Part shown: one piece after another, positions 1 to 12,455 of the stretch | Layout: the number at the start of each line of letters is the position of its first letter | Numbering within the stretch: the stretch's first letter is position 1 | Assembly (NCBI GenBank): GCA_029721515.1 | Contig: CM056562.1 | Location: forward strand, 20,095,335 to 20,159,334 | Direction of reading: 5' to 3' | DNA from: Synanceia verrucosa | Lineage: Eukaryota; Chordata; Actinopteri; Perciformes; Synanceiidae | Length of the DNA: 64,000 nt | The notes under the pieces: model-generated | What the model was told of the DNA's origin: nothing | Databases searched by the model: none | What the model saw: the letters and a program-made list of their open reading frames with translations, nothing else | Program-made: the position numbers and the translations under genes

Positions 1-831
1 GATTGACTATTCATTCAACCATGCCATAAAACTGGCTGTGATTGGTCCTGTCTTTCTCAAAATTAAAACATGTTGCATAACTCTTTCTGTCTGGAAGAAC
101 TGGCCTTTGTTGATGTGTCTCGATATGAATCCCTGTATATCTGTGCTTCCGTTGATTCTGCTAGACAGTCCCTTTTAAGAAGTGCTTATCTATACACAGG
201 AGCTTCTGCAGGAGTCTCAACGATTGTTTTTTTTAACTTTTGAGTTTTGAAAGTATTTCTCCAGACAAATACAATGGTTATACTGTCTGATGGTGTCCTG
301 TTATTGTCTTTCAGAACTCAACCTAACCTTAAGTTTACGTGAATGTTCTTGTACATGCATATGTAGTGTGCATGAGTGTCGCCTGTGGAGAGTGTTGGGG
401 CAGATCAAAAGGGCCTTGAAATGTGTTTTGGCTGGCCATGACAGATCAGTGGGCGACAATCCACAAAGTGGCCCCCGAGGACCCCCACGGATGACCTTGC
501 ATCTAAACTGAATGCAACCTCCTAATCCAGTGTGTCACCTCACAAACCCAGGCCCTTCACCTCCTGATGGAGAGATGAATCAAAGAGAGAGGGCCTCTCG
601 CTGCCCCCACTCCATAAGAAAATATAACCATGGAGAGGGGAGAGTTGACCTTATAAGAAGGAGCAGATGAGATCAGATGGTGAGATGACAGGTCAAAGTA
701 AGTGGAGGAGGTAGAAGTTAAAAAAAAGAGATTAGGGGAGGGAAAGAAGTGGGGTAGAGAAGAGGCAGTGAGGGCAAACACTGAGCGCAGAGCGATGTAG
801 TGTGGAGAAGGATAAAGTGGCCATGCTGGGC

Positions 832-867
<36 letters not shown>

Positions 868-2082
868 TTGAATAGAGAGGCTACAGTAGGGTTATTTTGA
901 TATCACCAAACAGAGCTCATGCACTCTGCAGGAGCTGACGACGAACACACAAACATGTATTTAGATTCATATACTCAGAGGAACCTTCCATTAATTATAT
1001 TTGCCTCAAGGTCTGATTCACAAAAGATGTTGCACTAATGATATTACAACCATAAAGTTTTGCTGATGAGTGCACCTGATGACAAAGTATAAATGTTGCC
1101 TAGATACAGGTCCAGAGGTGCAGAGACAGCCTCAGAACTTCAGGAAAGGTATCTGAAAGTCACAGAGATTAACTGTGTTTGGTATTCGAACGATCACAGA
1201 AAAGACTGGGCATAGCACTCCTTATAAATACACTTCAGTTACCACCAACTGAGATATATGGAGTGTGGTTGGTATCTATGGTCTGCCCAGTGGAAGTTGG
1301 GTGTCAAAGCCAGCTGTGGTGAATGGGGGAGGTAATATGAGATAAAACTATATTCATCCCAGGGAAATTGTTGTGCAACAGCTGTAATACATAGCAGGAA
1401 ATGTAAGAACAAAAACTCTGCAATGTTACAAGGAGCTTTGCAACAAATGTCAGGACTGTTGTGATGTGAGTCTGTTTTGATGAGATGATAGAAAGGTATG
1501 TATAATGTTAACTGACACTGTTACAGATAGAAGTGTATGGTGTGTTGCTTGCAAGGATATGCCATACTTCACACATTTTATTGTGTATTAAACTGGTGGG
1601 CCCTAAAACCACCTGAATGACCTCCTCAAGGACCTCACGCACAAGGCACACTGCTGTACCTTCACCCATAAAGCCCCATTAACAGACAATGATTGTGTTG
1701 TGAACACAGTGGAGAAAGCTAAATCTTCAGCCATCTTGGCCTTTGGGGAGATCCTTTTTGAGCTGTAATTTTCAAAGGTCAGACCTCCTTGAACTAACCT
1801 GTTGAACAAGTTCTACAACCATGAAGTGTGAATGGAAAGTTTGTTCTACTCGGTGATGTGTGCCCACAAGGCCCAGAACATCCTGTATGTACACAACAAC
1901 AACAACAACAGTAATGATGTAATTCGTGCAAATTAAAAAGAAATATTATATTATATTAATATTATTTTAACATACTTCCAAACCTTTTGGACATGGTTCT
2001 GAGAGCCTTAATGTCTGAAATTGGTCACTGAAGGATAAAGTATTATTTGGCAAACAGTTGTTTTTTTTTTATTATTTTAAAA
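1..2082. other. Unique non-coding DNA
   Basis: AT-rich unique sequence with a purine-rich stretch at about 570-800, one TG tract and a short (AAC)n at 1896-1911. Open frames are below 75 codons with no recognisable product. Nothing else seen. Confidence 0.7.
835..865. repeat. (TG)n microsatellite
   Basis: About 15 uninterrupted TG units. Confidence 0.95.
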
Positions 2083-2192
2083 GAGCACCTCAGCAGTACC
2101 CAGTCCACACTCCAGACTTGGTCCAGCCTGGACTTGAACCAACAACCCTCCAGTTCCCAGCTACTGCCATCCCAATAGCATTACACCACCCT
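2083..2192 (-). mobile_element. tRNA-like SINE head fragment
   Basis: On the minus strand this reads as a tRNA-like block: an A-box-like GGTGGTGTAATGC (2178-2190), then 37 bases on a perfect B box GGTTCAAGTCC (2130-2140). Those are the internal promoter parts of RNA polymerase III. There is no good acceptor stem or anticodon arm, so it is a tRNA-derived SINE head or old tRNA pseudogene rather than a working tRNA. It differs in sequence from the SINE family at 12091. Confidence 0.55.
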
Positions 2193-2759
2193 TATCTTGC
2201 TCGATCTTTCATTTCCTGGATAACAAAAAGCCCAGGAGTCACTGCATGGAGCATAGCAGTTAAATATGTTGTTCTCTGAGCTGTTGTCCACAAAACAAAA
2301 TTATACACATATGTGTCACAGCTAAAACAAACTACAACTCTCTCTCTTGAATAATACCAGTGTATCATTTTCAGGGCATGTTCATGGTTAGTTATTAACT
2401 TTAAATAACTATCAAATTCATTAACCCAAAAGATTATTTAATCCTGAAGTGTCAGTGTTAACAGACTGAATTGTTATAGATTTCGTGGATTTAGTCAGGG
2501 GCAAACTTGAACTTAAACCTCAGAACCAGCATTTATTTTTTTATCTTCAGCATCAGATCATGTCAGGTGATGAGAAAAATGTGAAGATAAGTAAAATAAA
2601 CAGAACCTGTGCAAACAATGAGTTCAATGAGACTGTTTGTCTCACCATTCTGAAGAAGTGCAAAACCTTGAGATCTTGGCCTGTCATTCATTCTTGTGTG
2701 ACAATATGTAATAACGTGCCGTCTTGCTAGTTGCAAGAGTACAGCCTAGTGGTGTCAGC

Positions 2760-2760
2760 A

Positions 2761-2804
<44 letters not shown>
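2760..2804. repeat. (GT)n-(GTGC)n compound microsatellite
   Basis: A run of GT units passes directly into four GTGC/GCGT units, suggesting a point change that then spread by slippage. Confidence 0.95.
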
Positions 2805-3076
2805 ATTCATCTAATTCACATGGGCAATCGATACATTTGATGGGACTGAAGTGTCCGTGGTCTGCAGGAATCTTTAAATGGGTTGCCATGGTTACTGTCT
2901 ACACGCACTCACAACCCTGTTGTAAAAAGAACATATGCTCAATTTCTAAGCGCAGGTGAAATATATGCACTCATTTCATATGCACACACATGCACACCTC
3001 GCTACAATGAAATACGCACACTATCTCAACCTGTGCACAACACTCCCTTCTCGGACACTGAAATAACTTTCTGCAC

Positions 3077-3079
<3 letters not shown>

Positions 3080-3125
<46 letters not shown>
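3080..3125. repeat. (AC)n microsatellite
   Basis: About 23 AC units without interruption. Confidence 0.95.
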
Positions 3126-3128
<3 letters not shown>

Positions 3129-5646
3129 TGTGACCCCAGAGAGCAGGCCAGCTGTGTGTGTGCTGGAGCAGTAACCCCAGCGTTAATTATAAATCAATGG
3201 GCCAACTGCAAACGCACATAGAGTGCATCTCTGGCACACACGACTTCTCCCATGCATGTCAACATCCATAGGGTATATAAGCTGTTTAAAGTGTCGGAGT
3301 CCCCTGCAATATTCATGGCTGATTATAACAGATGGTAGACACCCACAATGCAACATACTGCACTGATTCAGGACAATGATACAAACACAGACTGGCAGAG
3401 GAGTCGAGGGTTAGGGCAGGGGATCATAAACTGGTAACCACTGCAGCTACACTGCCTGGAGGATTGAGTTCATGGTATAAAAATATGAAACGTCGCATGT
3501 ATATATCTATTTGAACACACAACACACAAAGTGTTACATTTCAGTAACAAGTGTTTGCATTTGATCTTTTATATTGTTTTATTTACTTTCCTTCCATCTG
3601 CCTTGTTCGTCCACCTCTGGTTATTTAAATATTCTTAAGCAACCCATAGTATAATTGCCTGAACATATCAAAAATAAATCTCAACCTTGAAATATTTTTG
3701 CTACTCTTTATGCATAAATAGTTGATGTTCAATTACAGTGTCATTTATATGTTATATATATATGTAATTTATGGTAAATATTTTGACTCATGTTTAGAGC
3801 TGGTATATAATGCAGCTCCGACAATCTGTATTGCTATGTAACACAGTTTTATGTAGCCTGAGAGGTATAAAATATTTTTTTTTAAAAATGTATTCTGCTT
3901 TGTTTTAATATTTTAACATTGTGTCCTGTCTCTACTCTGCACATACTGACTCATTCATGTACAGTGTACTCATCATCACATGCATGCTTCTTATTTTCTG
4001 CATATTCACGCAAACGTTGCATAATGCTGACATGTGATGTGCATCACATCATGACATGTTTCGGCAAGGAAATAGCAGCGATAACATAAAACACAGTTTT
4101 TATGATGTGACCTAACAGAATACAACACAGTGGCATCTTTCGCTGCACGCTGATGCTTTCTTTCGATATCGCTCATGATTATGTTTTGCCTGAGTGAGGA
4201 ATATAGTTAAGAAGTAGTCTTCCTAAGCTTAGTAATGTGTAGAAAAGTGAACTCAGTGACACTGATTCAGTGCGCAGTGGGATGTGCTTAAAAGCTCTGG
4301 AAAAGTTGCTCTTCTGTGTTCCCTTTTAATAAAAAATATGCCTAATTAAAGGAAAGTCATTAGGATCCCCTTAATAATTTTGCTGTAAACTGATCAGTCT
4401 TCTTTTTTTTCCTTATACTTTGAGTGTTTACTGTTGTTAATACAATCTCTGTGTTAAATGTATAAAACATAAATGAACTGAGTTAATGTAGTCCACTGAT
4501 CCTTTCTCAACCTAACATGTACAATATTCAAAAAAAAGGAAAGAAAAAGAGGATAGTCATAGGAATGTGTGAATCAATCTACATAAAAGTGCTTTAAAAC
4601 AACAAGAGCTCACATTTTCCTCTGATTTACACACCTCCGTATGGATAGTTGGCTAATAAAGTGATACAATGAAGAAGCACAAATACCTCTGCAACATCCA
4701 TTGGGGTGATTATACCGTGGCAGAAACACCCACACAAATACACACAGAGATTATAGTGAAGCACTTGAGGAAAACGACACACAGCAGCACAGAGAGAGCA
4801 CAGGAAACAACAATAAATTATATGCAACTCCTCAGCTGTTTCCAGTCATAAAGTAATATGCGTATCCATTTTTAGATGCTGAAAATGAATTGAAGCCCAA
4901 GGGGGAAATACATTGTTACAATAGAGACGAAAACTAATGCCTATAATTCTTGTTGTCACATGCAAATAAATCATTGACAGAGGCTAATTCAATCAACGAT
5001 TAGTTTGTACTTTTTAGTTTATTCTAATATTTTTAATCCTCCTACTATAATGTCAGTATTTTTAAAACAGTTTTTAGTAAGTTTCTTACACTATTAAACA
5101 AATGTAATGTATTGTCATAGATAAATAAAAAAAGGGTCGTTTTCAACTACAGCTGTCAAAGTATGCAGCACGTCCTCATGTCAACACTTCACATGCATGC
5201 CAACACTTCCACATCAATCATGCATACACAGAAACACGCATGCCACTGCTCTCACTGTAACCTCAGCATATGCAGCATGTCTTTAAAGCAGCATTAGACA
5301 TCAGCAGGGAGGGGGAGATGGAGAGAGTGAGTGATGAGGGATGGAGGTGAAGTGAGGGAGAGTGATCAAGTGGCTCTACAAATTATATATAACTACTTGT
5401 ACAATTATGGGTCTATATTACTAACTGCAGTCTGTCACAACAGTGAAGGCTCAACGAGCGGATAAGACTGAGGGGAATGCCGTGTGGATCACGCTATGAT
5501 GGAGGAGAAGGAGAGAGAGGGTGAGAAAATATAAGAAAAATATACCCTAATTGATGTGTGGATGTATTTATAGGACTGGGTAGGATATTCTGTGGCCAAC
5601 AGAATCCAGTCTGTAAGTGTACTTGCAGCACCAGTTCTTTAATAGA

Positions 5647-5673
5647 CCGTCCGTCCGTCCATCCGTCCGTCCC
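5647..5673. repeat. (CCGT)n short tandem repeat
   Basis: Six to seven CCGT units with one CCAT variant, followed by CCCTCC. An uncommon CpG-bearing unit in this window. Confidence 0.85.
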
Positions 5674-7310
5674 TCCTTCTCTCCACCAATCTGTCTGAAT
5701 CTTGCAGCCTCACTCCTGGAGTCCTTCACATGGCTTTTTCTATCACAGCTATGCAATGAAACCGTGATGACAAGCGTTCCCACCACACTCTCTTTCCTTT
5801 CTCCAGACTGAAACCCAGGTGGTAGCACAGATCTCTGAGGGTTTCTCTGTACACCTCCTGAAAACTGAGCTGCTTTTCCAAGTAAGGAATCTCACATCCA
5901 TGACTTCTCCATTATCATTTAGGACAGCTCCTTTACTTCCTACATCACTGTAACATTCATTCATTCTCTAAAATGTCAGGAGGATGTGTGTGTTTCCCAC
6001 CCATTAGTGGTCTGTCTCTACAATATACGTCCCTGGTCTGGCCCATTGTACAACCAGGACATGGTCAAACCTGTCCAAACCCGTCCACCACACTCTGTTA
6101 CTCTGCTAATCGGCTTACTCCTTTACACCAAGGGAAGCCCAGCTGCTCCATATTCATTTTCTCTTGTTTCCCTCATATGACCCCATGGCCCTCAGGCACT
6201 ATTGTCAGTGATGCACAAACACTTGCATGAGAAAACGTCAATAGAAGCTTTCTCATACAGGCCATGGATGTACTTCTACTTGAATAAAAAACAAATATAG
6301 CACTTACACATCCTTGCATAGTCTCAGCCCTCTCACAGATGGAAAACAAGTGCAATGAAGTAGTACTCTATCACCATGGAGATTCCCCTTGTGTCAAATC
6401 CAGTACACTCAAAGGTGCAGCAAAACAACACATTATACATATGCGATATGTTCATAACAATGCATCCTGATAATAACAAAAGAGAGATGTTACTGATAAC
6501 TTGTCAGGTAATTTATGGTCAGGTTTCAGTTTAGAGTATAGCTGTATAGATTTTTGCACCTTGCATTAATGCTCTGCACCTTGAAATCTTGTGGGAGAGT
6601 AGTTAGTTTAGCAGGTGTGTCCCAGAATATCCTGCCTCAGCATCTCAGACAAGGCAAATCATCTTTTTACACCGAAGCTCACTCTCACCCTTCTAGTTTT
6701 ATTTAAGCCATTTTACCACAAAAATTCAATACAACACAAGGGTGCACGTAAAACTTTTAAGACTTGTTTAAATGCATTATTTTCTGTTTATGACTTTGTT
6801 TATTATCTTGCTTTTGTCAAATTTGTAAAGTTAACTTTTTCAGAGTCCTCGTATTGTTCAGTGATGATATTTGTTTTTTTCTTTGTCCCTGTGAATCCTG
6901 TCCCGGCGTCCTTTCATTCCACGTGTCCTTGTGTCCCAAGCCAGGAAAACTAGCCTGCATTTGGGACTCACTTAAATGTTTAATAATCATCAAACATTTC
7001 ATACTTTGCTTTTGTGTAAAAAATGCTTTGAAACTTAAGACACAAGAAAAATAATGCAAAAGGCTGTGCATGGGTCTTTAACTTATCACAACAGACCCAT
7101 GGAGTTCATCTTTATGTGTGTCTGCCTGTGTTTTAGTGCACAAATCCCTCCCCATTTATAGTAACGGTAAATCACAAAAGAATGACAGATAAGGTCACAA
7201 AGTTCACGCACATACAAAACGTCTTTTAAACAGTGGCATCTGCAAAGGAAACCACTGGCAGAACAGCAGCTCACCTCCTCAGTTTCTGCACCTGACCATG
7301 CTTCCTAGAT

Positions 7311-7333
7311 GCCCACACACACACACACACACT
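7311..7333. repeat. (CA)n microsatellite
   Basis: About 11 CA units. Confidence 0.9.
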
Positions 7334-7478
7334 TCCTGATTCAGCACACACACAATAAAAGAAGTGCAACCACAGTGTCAACAGGCAGGAGAGAAAGAGA
7401 GAGGGAGGACAGATAAGGAGGGAAACACACCCTGTATAAATCACTATCTGACAGGGTGAGTGTGTGGAGGCGGGTAAA

Positions 7479-7498
7479 AGAGAGAGAGAGAGAGAGCA
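7479..7498. repeat. (AG)n microsatellite
   Basis: About 10 AG units in a longer purine-rich stretch. Confidence 0.9.
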
Positions 7499-8988
7499 GT
7501 AGATGAAATGATAGAGCATCTCTTTCCCACATTATTCAGAGTTATGTAACATAGTGTAGCTTACTGGTAGGAGTCATTGTAAACAAATGCAGCCACACAT
7601 ATATTTATGCATTTATGCATCTACGACACAGACGAGCCACAGTGGGCGTCCACAGTGAAAATGTATTCTCCGTCTGTGTTCCCTGCACGCACACGAACTC
7701 ACAGATATATATTGTATACATGGATAAATATGCACACAGGTTCCAGGCTTTGAGACATTTCTGGATGATGAGTTGAAAACAATATGCAAGTGTATGAAGA
7801 AGGAACAGAGGAGAGAGAGAGAGAGAGAAAAAAGAGGGAGGCGGTACATGGTGGATCAGAAAAAAAAGAGGCTACTGAAGTGAAACATCAGCAAACAAGG
7901 GAGAACAAGAGATGAAGTAAAAATGAATAAAATGTGGAAAAAGACGTGGTATTAGAAGAAAGAGGAGGATGAAGACAAAATGGGAACGGCAACAAATGAT
8001 GATGCAGAGAGGAAAGGAAGCGAGGAGAGGCACAATGAAGAGAGGACAAGAAAGGAGACGAGAGAAGGACCGACTACTCTTGTGGACTCTGGTCATGTGA
8101 CCTGTGACCTTCTGTTGAGGGGATATCACGTGTTAAGAGACAGGACTTTAGATAACATGGACATGGCTGATGCTGAGATCTTGGTACTGTAGTTTATATC
8201 AGAGAACTTTGTATAAGCAAGCCTCAGCGTACAGTATGACTAAAGCATGCTCAGTCTTTTGTTTTTCCCGAGTTAGAAGCTCTGTTGGCAATAAAGTCTC
8301 CTGTCAAGTCCAGCAGATCTCAAGTAGATTCCTAAACTGTGTATTCAGAGACCTAATCAGTCGTCAAGCATCCTTCAATAGCTTAATAAACCAAATTCAA
8401 TGTGTACTTCAAAAAATTGTACATTATTCAAAAGGCAAAAAGGATCATGCATGTTCAGAAAGTGCACTCAAGACACGTGTGTTGACATGGATTCAACTTA
8501 AAATTACTTTTTCCAGCCTCTACTCTCCATCAAATTATTGCTCTTACTTTCTGATTAGATTTGATCAGAGAGGCGTAATATAAGCCAAGATGGAAAAAAA
8601 AAAGAGGAGGAACGAGAACAAAACTGTAAAAGGGAGAAAGAAAAAACAAATGTGAGAAGGTGCAAAGACAGAGCAAGAAGAGCAGAGTTAAGGTGCCAAA
8701 TAAATCTGGAGAGAGAGAGGGTGGAGAAAGGAAGGAGGGAAAAAGGATAGAGAAGGAGAGATAGTAACAAAGAGGAGCCTCTCTCTCTGAAGCGTCTTAA
8801 AGGCCTCAGACTCTCATGTATATTAATGGTGCTGAGATATGACAATAGTGACACAAAGCCTGTTTACAGGGAGCTGGATGGCTGCAGCCAGGTTGAAGCT
8901 GTTTAGCATGCGGCTCTGCTGGGATTTATCACACTGCACCCATGTCGGCGGCTGCTCAACTTAATACAGCGACACAGCTTTTTGTAAG

Positions 8989-9062
8989 GTACATTTACAT
9001 TTTACTTTTTTCCCCCCATGCACTTAGCTGATGCGCTTTAGCAGAGCAACTTACAATGAAGG
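8989..9062 (+). repeat. Fragment of a dispersed fish repeat (ACTTACAAT type)
   Basis: TACATTTACATTTTAC, then GCACTTAGCTGATGCGCTTT and AGAGCAACTTACAATGAA. This resembles the widespread fish motif in which a TTTAGCTGACGCTTTT block precedes GCGACTTACAA, recalled from general knowledge. A more decayed relative lies at 51071-51122. Confidence 0.45.
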
Positions 9063-9311
9063 CAACATTAGAAAACACTCCTAAAATATGACAAGCAGGC
9101 AGGATAAAACAGAGGTCAGGAGTTAAGATGTTTTATATCACTGCTGCAACCACAGAAGCACCACGTAAGGATGAAGTCACTAGAGACAGTAGAAGTGTTT
9201 TCAGTGGGACTTTTGTCATTTGATAATACCTGGGCGCATTGACTATCAAGTCTCCAAGATCAGATCTGGCTTGCATTGGGATCCAATTAGAACAAGGTGG
9301 CCTGGTACATA

Positions 9312-9768
9312 CAGTACGTTTACATGCACATCTAAGCCGAGCTATTGGCAATAATCAAGCTAAGGATTTAACTGGAATTTCTGAGAAATACAAGTGTACA
9401 GTGCACGGCAAGAGAATCACATTATTGAGTGAGGTATGTTCCACTCAGAGACACTAGGTGGCGGTACACGCCCTTTCACGTTGGCATTCTATCGGTTGGC
9501 GTCATGGATAAAGAACAATTAGTAAACAAATGCAACAGTGGTCTCATCACTTCTGAAAGGGGGAGTGCCCAGGCCAGTCAATAGTCTGGCTGGTTAGCAT
9601 ACACATGCAGAAAAGCTTGACTTAGAACCGCATTATCAGTCTGATTATAAAAACTCCAGTTCAGTTCGACTACAGTCAGACTAAGGTGTTTTTATGGCTT
9701 TTAAAACTTCGATATTAGCCAGACTAAGGCAATAAGTCAAATTTCTCTAAGTGCATGAAAACATACTG
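9312..9768. mobile_element. Inverted-repeat DNA element (MITE), superfamily unknown
   Basis: Left end CAGTACGTTTACATGCACAT; right end reverse-complemented CAGTATGTTTTCATGCACTT (17 of 20 identical). Inner parts also pair loosely (CTATTGGCAATAATC against ACTTATTGCC), and the interior holds CACTAGGTGGCGGTACACGCC and repeated AGTCAGACTAAG/AGCCAGACTAAG motifs. No coding capacity. No clear target duplication was found, so the superfamily is left open. Many fish genomes carry MITEs that begin CGTTTACATG; that comparison is from memory. Confidence 0.55.
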
Positions 9769-10263
9769 AGTGTAAGCTTGGACAGATCACCATCCGAACA
9801 AGTAGGCTGCATTTAGATGTCAATTGTGGACACAGCTTAAATGCTAAGTTAACGATCAAAGCACATTTTCTAAAATTCACATCATGTCTGTAACAAGTAA
9901 CATCTTCTTGATATCCTATTAACTGCAGTGGAGCATATTGTGAGTAATATTTTATCAGACTCAACAAATCTGCTACATCAATACTATTGCAAAGTGTGTG
10001 TAGTTTGCCTCCAGCTCCTCCTCCACCTGCCCGGAGAGAACGAGACAGGACCGACTCTCTCACTCTCACCCTCCCCCTCCCCCGTCCACTGTGATGCCCT
10101 GGTAGTGAGGGACGTCTGGGTGAGACAGATTCAAGTCTTTATTGAAAGATCACATGGGATGACTGAGGAATCCCATTACTTGTTGATTAAGTATTGATCC
10201 TGAGCCATCCAAGTATTAACAAGTAAGCTAATATGGGCTAACCCTCGGGACCAGCGGCTTGGG

Positions 10264-10264
10264 G

Positions 10265-10297
<33 letters not shown>

Positions 10298-10298
10298 A
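10264..10298. repeat. (GT)n microsatellite
   Basis: GT run with one GTGC interruption. Confidence 0.95.
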
Positions 10299-10795
10299 CA
10301 TCTGTGTTTATGTGTATGACTGAATGAGAAATAGAGAAAGATGGAGAGGGAGAGAAGGGAGTGTGCCTGAAAGTGTGACAGGTGTGATAGAGCAAGAAAT
10401 AATCACAATAAAGGTAGACAGAGAGAGAAGACGATTAAAGTTTGAGACAACGGAGAGCCAACACGTGGAGAGAGTTGGCGGCATGAGGGAAAAGTAGAGC
10501 GAACTTACAGTAAGTGTTAACGAGTCAAAGGAAGAAAGGAAGAGGAGGGGAGAGAGGTATTTAAGCGGCGGGAGAAGGGTGGAGGGGGAGGTGAGGTGCT
10601 CTAGGCTTTGGTTGAAATGTCAAACGCTTACTGCCGAGTGGAGATCAATTCCTTCATTACTCTCTGCTCCTACCATTACCATCATCGCATGGCATTTCTA
10701 CAGGGAGTTGATGTCCCCCCCATTACACACATGCATCCGCACACAGCACTTTTTTGTCTTTCATGAGCTTTGTTGATGTTATTCTCTTATTAGAA

Positions 10796-10968
10796 TTAAC
10801 TCACTGAGTGCCAGCGCTAGTAGAAGCCACTCCAACCAAAACGACACTTTTTGTCCAAAATCCATGGGGTTTGCTCTCTAATCGTGATCGTCTCCACTTC
10901 CTGCTTTGGTCTCTGTGGCGTATACCAGAAATGACATTGAAATACGTCAATGGCACCCCAAGGGTTAA
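10796..10968 (+). mobile_element. Family-T MITE copy 1, internally deleted
   Basis: A 173-bp version bounded by TTAA on both sides (10796-10799 and 10965-10968). It keeps both ends (CTCACTGAGTGCCAGCG, and TACGTCAATGGCACC near the right end) and the core with CACTTTTTGTCC, TTTGCTCTCTAATCGTGATCG, TCCACTTCCTGCTTTG and GGCGTATACC. It lacks about 300 bp present in copy 2. The clean TTAA flanks are the best evidence in the window for the target-site type of this family. Confidence 0.85.
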
Positions 10969-11770
10969 AGTAAGTTTGAGATTTAGAAGATTAGAATAAG
11001 AAAATGATTGTGCAAGACAAAATAAATGCATGAATTGTTTTCCTAAAGTGATCAATTGTGATGATGTATGGGTGTGGCAGTGAAGGATTTGAGCTGGACT
11101 ATTGAACACGTTCAATATTGATATTCATATTTAACAGTGATGTAAACCTACCATTGAACTTTATAAATCCTGAAAAGTTCATCCATCCTCCTCATCCAGA
11201 GCCCAGGACCACACACTGTGAAGCACTCGTAAACCTCCATCCTTCATCGCCCCTCGTGGTTCCCCCTTTTGAACTAAAGCTTGCAAACTTGAATGCAGAT
11301 CAGATGTTGAGCCCTGACCCAGAACAGGCTGCAGGTTAGCACAGCTGAGCCAACGTAGCAGTGAGGTTGCAAGTTTGATTCTTGAAAGTCAAAAGTCAAA
11401 CAGTTGTTCTTCACTTTTATGATAAAATCAATGTTACTAGTAGTCAGGACCTTTTGAATGCAGCTTGTGAGTAAAATAAAGTTTTAAAAAATGCAATTTT
11501 AAGATGCACAAATTCTACCCTTGACCTTGCATTTAGTGGCCTAACATTTCTTTGTCTGTAAAAAGTCTTTACGAGGAATTTGTTGTGGATTTATTTTACA
11601 ACTGAGACCAAAACACAAAGCTTCTTACTCTCTCCATACCACTGTGTTCAGCACAGTCTAAAACAAAGCCGACATAGTTTTTTCATATGCTGCTCTGGCT
11701 GATCAAATACAGTACATCAGGACAGGTAACAACCTCCCGTTGTGAAAAGTGAAGCCAATGGGGAAGTGGC

Positions 11771-12005
11771 TTAACCCCTTATGGCCTATCATAGAGCAAG
11801 TCCACCAAAACATTTTGGAAATTACACAAAAAGACAGCATGTACATGAATAAAACAATTTACAGTAATGCAATCAGATATCGAATTGTGCCAGATTATGA
11901 GCTTATTGATAAAAGTACAATAAACCACAGCTAAACAGACAATAGCTAACATCTAACTCCTGTGGAGTGCTAGCACCAGCACTCCTGTAGGTCTCAAATG
12001 GTTAA
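11771..12005. mobile_element. Candidate TTAA-flanked MITE
   Basis: TTAA at 11771-11774 is followed by CCCCTTATGGCC, and TTAA at 12002-12005 is preceded by CTCAAATGG; the ends are weak inverted repeats. A hairpin near the right end pairs GGAGTGCT with AGCACTCC (11960-11985). Size and TTAA flanks fit a piggyBac-like MITE, but end similarity is poor and AT-rich DNA gives TTAA often by chance. Confidence 0.3.
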
Positions 12006-12090
12006 ACTTTCCTTTTTTTTTCCCAGCAGGGAGCTACTTATCTGGATGCAAAAAATCTGTCAATGAGAAAAAAACCCTACTGTACTTCTC

Positions 12091-12455
12091 ACGGTGGTGT
12101 AGTGGTTAGCACTGTCGCCTCACAGCAGAAGGTACAGGGTTTAATTCCCGGCCCGGGGCCTTTCTGTGTGGAGTTTGCATGTTCTCCCTGTGTCTGCGTG
12201 GGTTCTCTCCGGGTACTCCGGCTTCCTCCCATCATCCAAAAACATGCATGGGGATTAGGTTAATTGGCTAATTTAAATTGACCGTAGGTGTGAATGTGAG
12301 TGTGAGTGGTTGTCTGTCTCTATGTGTCCTGTGATGAACTGCAGACTTGTCCAGGGTGTACCCTGCTTTTCACCATAAGACAGCTGGGTTAGGCTCCAGC
12401 CCCCCCTCGACTCTATGTGAGGATAAGTGGTAGATAATGGATGGATGGATGGATG
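12091..12455 (+). mobile_element. tRNA-derived SINE, near full length
   Basis: The head resembles a tRNA gene promoter: an A-box-like GGTGGTGTAGTGGTTAGC at 12093 onward and a B-box-like GGTTTAATTCC at 12138-12148 (one change from GGTTCRANYCC). The body carries CTTTCTGTGTGGAGTTTGCA, GTACTCCGGCTTCCTCCCA, GTCCAGGGTGTACCCTGC and GGATAAGTGGTAGA, and the tail is (ATGG)n at 12438-12455. This head-body-tail arrangement is that of a SINE moved by a LINE partner. Two more copies lie in the window. No protein is encoded. Confidence 0.85.

Larger units (their letters stand above)
2193..8988. other. Unique non-coding DNA with purine-rich tracts
   Basis: Contains the microsatellites listed separately, AT-rich unique DNA at 3.5-5.1 kb, and two mostly purine stretches on the plus strand (about 7790-8070 and 8590-8780) that include (GA)n runs. 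A CATGGTTACTGTC phrase at 2887 is near an RFX X-box but imperfect. No gene found. Confidence 0.7.
9769..11770. other. Non-coding DNA between mobile elements
   Basis: C-rich patch at 10040-10085, GT tract at 10.26 kb, purine-rich stretch at 10.32-10.6 kb and family-T copy 1. No gene found. Confidence 0.7.

Noticed and set aside
2083..2192. Functional tRNA gene
   Set aside because: A and B boxes are present, but no cloverleaf with paired acceptor stem and anticodon arm can be drawn.
2883..2900. Near-palindromic GTTGCCATGGTTAC, like an RFX X-box
   Set aside because: The second half-site departs from the consensus and the surroundings are simple repeats.
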